Below, piece by piece: positions 9,530-15,682 of a stretch of DNA of 64,000 nucleotides (its first letter is position 1; each line of letters starts with the position of its first letter). The stretch lies in NCBI RefSeq assembly GCF_001583495.1, contig NZ_LQAQ01000099.1, positions 192,001 through 256,000 on the forward strand, read 5' to 3'. The stretch comes from Flammeovirga sp. SJP92 (lineage in GTDB: Bacteria; Bacteroidota; Bacteroidia; Cytophagales; Flammeovirgaceae). Under the pieces are notes generated by a model. That model made no database searches, was not told the origin of the DNA, and worked only from the letters and a program-made list of their open reading frames with translations. Position numbers and translations under genes: made by a program.

Positions 9530-10006
9530 ATGAGACTAGAAAGGTTTGATGATTATAGTTTATCATCAGTAGATAAAGTGTTAATTCCTTGGTTGGGAGA
9601 AAAAATGAATTTTTGGTATGAGCTAGAGTCTGGTAGACAAGACTTTACAAAAAATCAAAAGAAATCATTAAATCATTTTTTATCAATAGCTTCGTCAAGC
9701 TATAAAAAAAAGTTCAATAATAAACTTTTATCATTCATAGAAATGAATATTTCAAATGGTAATTTGAATAATAAATTTGATTCCCAAAATCTGGTAAATT
9801 GGAAAGAGAGTGAATTTTTTGTTCCAATTCTTAATAGATCTAGTAATAGATTTGTTTTTCTATTATTAGAATTGAATGTGATGAAAAAGGAATCAAATTT
9901 CAATTTAGAAATTGAAGTAATTTTTAAAAATGAAAATATTCTATTAATTGAAGAAATGAAAGGGCTTTGGATGTTAGATGAATGGACTGATTTTTATCTA
10001 AAATAG
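9530..10006 (+). CDS. Unknown small soluble protein, possible orphan immunity protein
   Basis: 158 residues, acidic and aromatic, without signal peptide or membrane segment. The C-terminal pattern (alternating strand residues, then a GLWMLDEW-type end) is like small immunity-type domains, but I cannot name a family. The frame is open upstream of the ATG back into the right end of copy B of the 220-bp element, so the element may have replaced the original 5' end and the true start is uncertain. A 50-bp direct repeat follows 60 nt after the stop. Confidence 0.55.
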   Translation: MRLERFDDYSLSSVDKVLIPWLGEKMNFWYELESGRQDFTKNQKKSLNHFLSIASSSYKKKFNNKLLSFIEMNISNGNLNNKFDSQNLVNWKESEFFVPILNRSSNRFVFLLLELNVMKKESNFNLEIEVIFKNENILLIEEMKGLWMLDEWTDFYLK

Positions 10007-10063
10007 GGATTTTATACTTGTATTTACGTATTATGGTGTAAGGAGTTAACTTAAGTCTACTCT

Positions 10064-10113
10064 CCACAGTTCGTAGGTAAAGATGGAAAAGTGGTAATAT
10101 CTCATGTTTCAAC
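10064..10113. repeat. 50-bp direct repeat, copy 2
   Basis: Second copy of the repeat at 9179-9228, again just downstream of a small orphan gene. It runs directly into another nested hairpin. Confidence 0.8.
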
Positions 10114-10116
10114 CCT

Positions 10117-10232
10117 TCACTGTTCGTAATGTTAAGCGATAGCGTCATTACGAACTATATTATTGTTTAAGTTTCCGAACTTAAAACAAAAAAAACAATC
10201 CAATCTATCCCATTTGGATTGGGTTATTTTTT
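10117..10232. repeat. Partial structured repeat block, copy 3
   Basis: Contains the GTTCGTAATG/CATTACGAAC hairpin with apex GC-GATA-GC, the AAGTT-TCCG-AACTT hairpin, and a changed terminator-like hairpin (CAATCCAA with TTGGATTG) followed by a T-run. The first hairpin of the larger blocks is missing. It probably terminates the transcript of the gene at 9530. Confidence 0.75.
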
Positions 10233-10273
10233 CCCGCAGTTTGAGTTTGTAACTTAAAACACAATCAAATTAT

Positions 10274-10450
10274 TCACCCCAAAATATCGACTTCCAAAAG
10301 ATTAAATTTCATTCCATGATAGTTAGAAGCACTAGAGTAGAAGTAATCCACGGCATCTTTTACTATACCAGCTTTGATAGGATTATCATGTGTATATTCT
10401 AACCTTTGTTGTCATTGTTCAGGAGTATCTAAAAGAACAATGAGAAACTT
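10274..10450 (-). pseudogene. C-terminal remnant of an IS200-like / REP-associated tyrosine transposase
   Basis: On the minus strand one frame reads LDTPEQ-stop-QQRLEYTHDNP, then IKAGIVKDAVDYFYSSA and NYHGMKFNLLEVDILG, then stop. The NPIKAGIV...YxYSSAxxYxG...LLEV pattern is the hallmark C-terminus of Y1 transposases of the RAYT type (REP-associated tyrosine transposases). The in-frame TGA sits where a Trp is usual in EQWQQ-like contexts. The catalytic His-x-His and Tyr parts are absent, and the fragment ends ten bases from a large palindrome. It is dead, but it shows that a transposase of the class that mobilises palindromic repeats was once here. Confidence 0.75.
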
Positions 10451-10459
10451 GTATTGTAT

Positions 10460-10546
10460 GTACACTATTCACCGTACACACCGTACGCTGTATAGTGTAC
10501 ATACAGTACGGTGAATAGCGTACGGTGTGTACGGTGGATAGTGTAC
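10460..10546. repeat. Long palindrome, about 30-bp arms
   Basis: Arms 10460-10489 and 10517-10546 pair over 30 bp with one wobble; the inner 20 bases of the left arm are CACCGTACACACCGTACGCT. A small CTGTAT/ATACAG hairpin lies in the loop. It abuts the transposase remnant. The strong GTAC repetition resembles 7760-7860. Termination looks unlikely because no T-run follows. Confidence 0.8.
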
Positions 10547-10731
10547 GGATAGTTCAAGCTGAACAATTACTTATTCAGTTACACTATTTCTTTTATCCAA
10601 ATTCTTGATGATTAACTCTTTCAGTTTCGACAACAAAATCTAGAACACCTACCCATAAACCTATGACTTCAATCATGGTAATAATCCGGTAAATTCTAGC
10701 TCAAAACTTGCACCAATAGATTCTTATTTTA
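10547..10731. other. Gene-poor gap before the duplicated operon
   Basis: Holds only a short minus-strand frame (10593-10676, 27 codons, MIEVIGLWVGVLDFVVETE...). It reads like coding sequence but is too short and isolated to call a gene. It may be another remnant. Confidence 0.3.
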
Positions 10732-11799
10732 TTATTCAATCTCCGGTAGAAATTCCTGCAATTGATGTTCTTGTACTGTGCTTCCCATAGCGGTTTGAAG
10801 TCTGCGATTGACAGTATAAAACCTTAAAAAGTTTTCCCTTGATTCATCTTCATACATCACTTGATGTAGCACTTCATCGGTCAGTTGGTTATTCACAAAA
10901 TATTCTCCTTCATTACTATCTCTATGGTAATAGGTTATTCCATTGATCGTTAAGCTAGGTTGAATGTCTACAAGCTCATCATCAAAAGAATATAATTCAA
11001 GATCATAGATATAAGAGACATTTTTTTCTTTGATGAATAATTGATCTGTCAGAGAAGGTTGGTAGTACAAAAAGAGGTTGTCGTCCATTTTGAAGCGGTA
11101 AGAAGAAAGACCGTTGATCCAATCTATTTGTTCATCGTCACTGATATAGTAATCGTTGCCAAGGACTGTAATTACCCCGTTTCTGCGGATATCCTCCACC
11201 TCTTGATCAAAAATCTTGAAGTACTCTCTTTTTCTTTTGGGTTGCACCTTTTCTTCTAGCTCAACAGCTCCAATAAGCCCTGCTGTATGAATATTATAAT
11301 AGTCATGAATTGCTTTAATGACGTCGTGATATTCTGGAAGTTTCTCCTTATCTCCTAACATAATGGGATACTTGAACCTTTCCCTATTGCTTTCAATGAT
11401 AAAGTAAAGGCAAAATGAATTTCCTTCCTCTTCAAGTACAAACAGCTGTTCTAGTTCATTTGGATAAAAGACCACTTTAAAGTCGTAATTGAACAGTTTG
11501 CTTTTGACAATGATGTTCTGACTCGAAATAGCAATTGTAACCAATGCTGTCTTTCGTGAAAGTGAGGTGTACTTATAAATGGGATAAGCGATGATGGCAA
11601 CAACGCCTAATATAAAAGCGGGCAGTCCGATGAGAAGTGTGAAAGGAAGAAAAATCACTGCACCAAAAAGAATACTCAAATCATTTTCGAGGTAAAGAGA
11701 TATGTTTTGCTTCAGTCCTTCTAATATAAGTTTCTTGGAAAGAAAACTTTTGAGTGATATGATAAATCCATCACTTCTTCGTGTTTCAAAAATATTCAT
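10732..11799 (-). CDS. Unknown membrane-anchored protein, type B, copy 1 of a duplicated pair
   Basis: 355 residues. After about 30 residues beginning MNIFETRR come two close membrane helices (roughly 45-80). Two beta-rich soluble parts follow: a PH-like middle (about 85-175) and, after a basic KRKREYF motif near 190, a C-terminal part built around LGNDYYI, DWINGLSSYRF and YYHR. The last part weakly resembles DUF4178 domains. The very end, EHQLQEFLPE, is shared with the paralogue at 12808-13881. It follows the type A gene by 2 nt, so the pair is translationally coupled and the products probably work together at the membrane. Function unknown. Confidence 0.7.
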   Translation of the reverse strand: MNIFETRRSDGFIISLKSFLSKKLILEGLKQNISLYLENDLSILFGAVIFLPFTLLIGLPAFILGVVAIIAYPIYKYTSLSRKTALVTIAISSQNIIVKSKLFNYDFKVVFYPNELEQLFVLEEEGNSFCLYFIIESNRERFKYPIMLGDKEKLPEYHDVIKAIHDYYNIHTAGLIGAVELEEKVQPKRKREYFKIFDQEVEDIRRNGVITVLGNDYYISDDEQIDWINGLSSYRFKMDDNLFLYYQPSLTDQLFIKEKNVSYIYDLELYSFDDELVDIQPSLTINGITYYHRDSNEGEYFVNNQLTDEVLHQVMYEDESRENFLRFYTVNRRLQTAMGSTVQEHQLQEFLPEIE

Positions 11800-11801
11800 A
11801 T

Positions 11802-12773
11802 TTAATAACTTATACCTTTAGAAATTTCAAGATTGATCTTAGAAAAAAGACAGATTCTAATCGTTTTGGAATGATGCTCACTAGGGGAAAGGTACATCTT
11901 TTGATCTGCATGGACTTTATTTTTCTCGGCATGTTTATTAAAGAAAAGCCCACTCTTATCTTGCTCTAATCGATAATGATCTCCCTCTAGCGTAAAGCTG
12001 TATGGCAATTGGTCAAAACGAGTATTGTGGTCCATGTCAATTTTATTGAAAAACAATACCTTATTTAATTTTTCTTCGATGTGAGTATCCAAATTACTTT
12101 GGTAAACGGTATTCAATTGCTTACCATCATGAACCCAGTAGACATGATCAATTTCACCATCATTCCATTCAAACTGAAATTCATTTTCTATCAATCCTTC
12201 TATCAAAGGAGTAGAAAAAATGTCCCCTTTCGGTTGAATATCCGCTAGTTGCCTTTCCTGAAGTTCTTTCTTTTGGTGTCCTGCAACTTGGTATTCACCT
12301 TCCACATAATAGTCTTCAATTCCTAAAAACTTTTCTAATGTGTTCTCAATTTCTAAAGCTTTTTTAGGGTGAAGGTGGTTCCCTCGAAAACAATCTATTT
12401 CAGAATCCTCAATGGTTTTCAAAAAGACATTAATACCCGAAGAACTAGAAGTATGTTTTAAATAAAATTGAGCGATTCTAGAAGTAGGAATTGAATACCT
12501 TGACTCTTCATTATAAATCCATAATTCTTCTCCCGTACATATTAAATTTGATGAACCATAATTCAGATATTGAATATATAGAGCAATTGCAAATAAAATT
12601 GATGAAATAATTATCCATGCAGAAAACGTAAAAGGGAAAATTCCTGAGAAAAAAAGCTGAATAATAAAAACACTTGGGAAGACCAATAATGTTTGAAGTG
12701 CAATTTTCTTTAAGTATTCCTGCCCCCAATTTATTTTGATAATTACTTGTTGGTTGTCTTTAATAATTTTCAT
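11802..12773 (-). CDS. Unknown membrane-anchored protein, type A, copy 1 of a duplicated pair
   Basis: 323 residues. Two membrane helices occupy about residues 25-70. A PH-like beta domain follows, with CTGEELWIYNEESRYSIPT, then the shared motif GIEDYYVEGEYQVAGHQK near 150. A C-terminal beta domain with FEWNDGEIDHVYWV and LPYSFTLEGDHYRLEQ weakly recalls DUF4178. The paralogue at 13885-14871 aligns along its whole length. It is the first gene of the downstream A-B pair, 34 nt after the upstream pair, so all four genes are probably one operon read from 14871 down. Function unknown. Confidence 0.7.
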   Translation of the reverse strand: MKIIKDNQQVIIKINWGQEYLKKIALQTLLVFPSVFIIQLFFSGIFPFTFSAWIIISSILFAIALYIQYLNYGSSNLICTGEELWIYNEESRYSIPTSRIAQFYLKHTSSSSGINVFLKTIEDSEIDCFRGNHLHPKKALEIENTLEKFLGIEDYYVEGEYQVAGHQKKELQERQLADIQPKGDIFSTPLIEGLIENEFQFEWNDGEIDHVYWVHDGKQLNTVYQSNLDTHIEEKLNKVLFFNKIDMDHNTRFDQLPYSFTLEGDHYRLEQDKSGLFFNKHAEKNKVHADQKMYLSPSEHHSKTIRICLFSKINLEISKGISY

Positions 12774-12807
12774 CTATTGGTTTAATTATTTAATCAAAAT
12801 AATAATT

Positions 12808-13881
12808 CTAATTCCATTCTTCTGTTTCAGGCAAAATCTCCTGCAATTGATGCTCTTCAACAATTTCCCCTAGCATTGCTTTGGTATCACCGTCCAATAC
12901 AAAGATTCTTAAGAATCGTTGCTTTTCTTTATTTTCATAAAGGAGTTGAAGAACATGGTCATGAAGGAGTGTTTTACCCTCAAAAAGTTTTCCTTTGTTT
13001 TGTTCTGTTTGGTAGAAATTGGTTCCCTTATGATAGAGTATTTTATCCAATCCCTCAAGCTCTGTCTGACAGGGGTTCAATCCAATAGCATTTATGTCAG
13101 TCATTTCTTTTTCTAGAAATAAAAGTCGCTCTGCAGGAGAAGAATGATAAAATAGTGCCTCTTCAGTTTCAAGCGTAAATTGATAAGAGACCATGCCATT
13201 TTTCCAATCCAGTTGATTTATTTTAGTGATATGATGATCATTTCCTTTCAAATGAATGACACTGTTTAATCGAATATCATTGATATCTTGATGGAAAAGA
13301 TTAAAGTACTGCCTTTTCCTTTTAGGTAATTCAAGTTTCTCATAATTGAATTCACCTTCTAGCTCATCTTCTTGGATATCAAAGTAGTTATGGATTTTAT
13401 TTTTCAAATCGACTAGTTCTGCAAGTTTATCTTCATTTCCAGTGATTAAAGCAATTTGCTGTCTAATCGGGTGTTTTATTATCAGACATAGACAATACTT
13501 GTTCTGTTCTATTTTTCTGATGTAAAGTTGTTCTATATTATTGGAGTCAAAATGTTTAAAGAAGTGAGACTTGTTAATATGGACATTTATAGCAAAACTA
13601 CCCTCAAAGATATTTACTTTAATAGTTTCTTCTTTCTTTTTAATGTAAAGACGATTTCCAAAATAATAAGAAATTAAAGAGATTGGAATAAAGGAAAATA
13701 ATATAGGGTGTATTAGTACTACCGGAAAGATCATTAAAAGCATAAGTATTAAAAAAGAAGAGTTTTCATCTCTATTTTCCTCTTCCTTCAATCTCTTTTT
13801 ATATTCATCTTGTAATGTTTTAGAAAGTTTACCTTTTAAAGTAAAAAGATACCCACCATTTCTAGTTTCAATAATATTCAT
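12808..13881 (-). CDS. Unknown membrane-anchored protein, type B, copy 2
   Basis: 357 residues, paralogue of 10732-11799. It shares the start (MNIIETR), two membrane helices (about 43-80), the basic motif KRKRQYFNLF, LKGNDHHITKINQLDWKNG, and the tail EEHQLQEILPETE. The copies are clearly diverged, which argues for an old duplication kept by selection. It begins 3 nt after the stop of the type A gene upstream. Confidence 0.7.
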   Translation of the reverse strand: MNIIETRNGGYLFTLKGKLSKTLQDEYKKRLKEEENRDENSSFLILMLLMIFPVVLIHPILFSFIPISLISYYFGNRLYIKKKEETIKVNIFEGSFAINVHINKSHFFKHFDSNNIEQLYIRKIEQNKYCLCLIIKHPIRQQIALITGNEDKLAELVDLKNKIHNYFDIQEDELEGEFNYEKLELPKRKRQYFNLFHQDINDIRLNSVIHLKGNDHHITKINQLDWKNGMVSYQFTLETEEALFYHSSPAERLLFLEKEMTDINAIGLNPCQTELEGLDKILYHKGTNFYQTEQNKGKLFEGKTLLHDHVLQLLYENKEKQRFLRIFVLDGDTKAMLGEIVEEHQLQEILPETEEWN

Positions 13882-13884
13882 TGC

Positions 13885-14871
13885 TTAGCTTTTAGAAATT
13901 TCAATAGTAAGATCAGCATAAAGTACAATCCTGAAGAGCTGTTTATTCTGAAGGTTTTGATACAGTTTTTGTTGCACAGGAATCTCTTTCTTTTCAGCGT
14001 AACTACTTAAGAAACGCCCAGAATTTTCTTCAATCAGCTCAAACAGCTCGTCTTTATAATGAAAAATGTGAGGCAGTTCTTCCCACGAAATAGTGTTTGC
14101 CAGGCCAATCTCTCTAAAAAATAAAGTGGTATTGACCTTAAATTCTTTATGGTACAATTCTTCCTTTTTATAAAGAATAGAAAGTGTTTCTCCTGTTTCT
14201 ACCCAAAACATTTGATCAGGTGAACTATGGTCCCAGTTATATTGAAACTTTTTGAGAATAATCCCTTCTTCTGTACCAAAGGAAAGTATTTGACCAACAC
14301 TTTCACCTTTAGGAAGATCGCTTTCAATTAAACTTTCTTTTTGATGTCCCTTCACTTGGTATTCCCCTTCCACATAATAATCTTCTATTCCCAAAAATTG
14401 CTGAAGGCTATCTTCTAGTTCCCTTCCGTCCATTGCGGGAAGCCCTTTTCCATTGAAACAATCATATTCTTGACTGTCTTTAGTGAGCAACATCAAATCT
14501 ACTTTTGCCTGATCTGAATTTCTCGTTTTAGCGGAATTATACTTTAAATAAAACTGAGCAATTTGTTGAGTGGGTATTCTAAATTCCTCTTTGCCATTTT
14601 GAATATACAATTCCTCATTGGTGCATCGTATTTTTGATTTACTTTTTGATAAATAAAGAATGGCTGAGGAGCCAAAATACAATAGTGACGGAATACCAAA
14701 AAAAGTAAAACCCTTGATCCAGGTTTCAAAAATGGGGTAAGGAATAGCCGTCAAACTGATGATGGTTCCAATCCCCAAAAGAGGTAAAGTCTTTTTGAGA
14801 ATAGAAGTAAGATGTTTTCTACCCCAATTGATGGTTGCGGATAACTCTAGTCTGCTTAAGCTTAGTTTCAT
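13885..14871 (-). CDS. Unknown membrane-anchored protein, type A, copy 2; first gene of the operon
   Basis: 328 residues, paralogue of 11802-12773. It shares paired N-terminal helices (about 27-75), the PH-like segment with CTNEELYIQNGKEEFRIPT, the motif GIEDYYVEGEYQVKGHQK, and a C-terminal beta domain ending in a DLTIEISKS-type strand. As the most upstream of four co-directional genes it should lie next to the operon promoter, somewhere in 14872-14940. Confidence 0.7.
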   Translation of the reverse strand: MKLSLSRLELSATINWGRKHLTSILKKTLPLLGIGTIISLTAIPYPIFETWIKGFTFFGIPSLLYFGSSAILYLSKSKSKIRCTNEELYIQNGKEEFRIPTQQIAQFYLKYNSAKTRNSDQAKVDLMLLTKDSQEYDCFNGKGLPAMDGRELEDSLQQFLGIEDYYVEGEYQVKGHQKESLIESDLPKGESVGQILSFGTEEGIILKKFQYNWDHSSPDQMFWVETGETLSILYKKEELYHKEFKVNTTLFFREIGLANTISWEELPHIFHYKDELFELIEENSGRFLSSYAEKKEIPVQQKLYQNLQNKQLFRIVLYADLTIEISKS

Positions 14872-14942
14872 TGAAATCGTTTATTTTATATACACCATTT
14901 GCTCTTTTTAAAGATACAATTTTTTAATTACAGCTAGCAAGA

Positions 14943-15150
14943 ATGTAAACTAAGTTTATGAATATTTAAAGTGCATATAAATCAGGTGTTTTCTGCCATT
15001 TATAAGGCATGAATATTACTATCGCTGATGAGCTTTTTACTTGTTTCGTTTTGATGTAAAGACAAAGTTGAAGAAGAAGGAATCTTGGAAGTAGACCCAA
15101 AAAAGTCTTATGGAAAGATTGATTAAAAGTTGACAATAGTTTAGCTAACA
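14943..15150. repeat. Degenerate inverted-repeat element, second family, copy 1
   Basis: Ends carry TGTAAACTAAG on the left and an imperfect TAGTTTAGCTAACA on the right. The interior shares scattered blocks with the copy at 15415-15553 (AGACAA..., GAAAG..GATTGA, AACAATGTATT). It looks like a decayed MITE-type family unrelated to the 220-bp element. The gap 14872-15682 holds nothing else that I can support. Confidence 0.4.
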
Positions 15151-15414
15151 ATGTATTCTAAACTAACCATTATTATCTTGAATAGAATCTATTTTACTTT
15201 TTCAATACGAGTCACTATAACATTATGCAGAATAAAACAGATAAATGTACAATGGACAAAGTATGGAAATGCTGTAAAACTAATGGTGGAAATTTTTAAA
15301 TAGGTGGAAAAATTTAAAATCACCCTCAGATATGGCGTTTCTAATACTGCACTATTATGACATTGATTGATTTTACTTTTAAATCGATATACCTTCATTC
15401 CAATAATTTAGTGC

Positions 15415-15553
15415 ACTGTAAACTAGGTTTTCGAATATTTTCGAGACTTCTAAGCCTTGATTTTTTTGCTTCAAGACAAGAAAGAAGCTTGAAAGTAGAT
15501 CATAGAAAGCTTGTAGAAATGTCGATTGAAAGTGGACGATAATTTAGTTTACA
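15415..15553. repeat. Degenerate inverted-repeat element, second family, copy 2
   Basis: Begins CTGTAAACTAGG and ends TTTAGTTTACAATG, forming inverted ends of about 9 bp. Shorter than copy 1 because part of the middle is missing. No coding potential. Confidence 0.4.
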
Positions 15554-15682
15554 ATGTATTTAGCATGCTAAAAATTATCTTTTTAAAACCTTAGGTACTT
15601 ACCAATTAAATAAATGAGCTCTATTCCGGTCATGTACTTAATTAAATAATGAACACTAACTAAATAGTAAATCTATCTAACT

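Noticed and set aside
7490-10232. Integron attC array
   Set aside because: The gene-repeat layout is similar, but no integron integrase is in the window and the hairpins lack the usual attC core sites.
10441-10560. Possible CRISPR-like repeats (GTAC motifs)
   Set aside because: The units are parts of one palindrome, with no regular spacers and no cas genes.
11041-11259. Plus-strand frame opposite the type B gene
   Set aside because: Antisense shadow; the minus frame has a paralogue and the plus frame does not.
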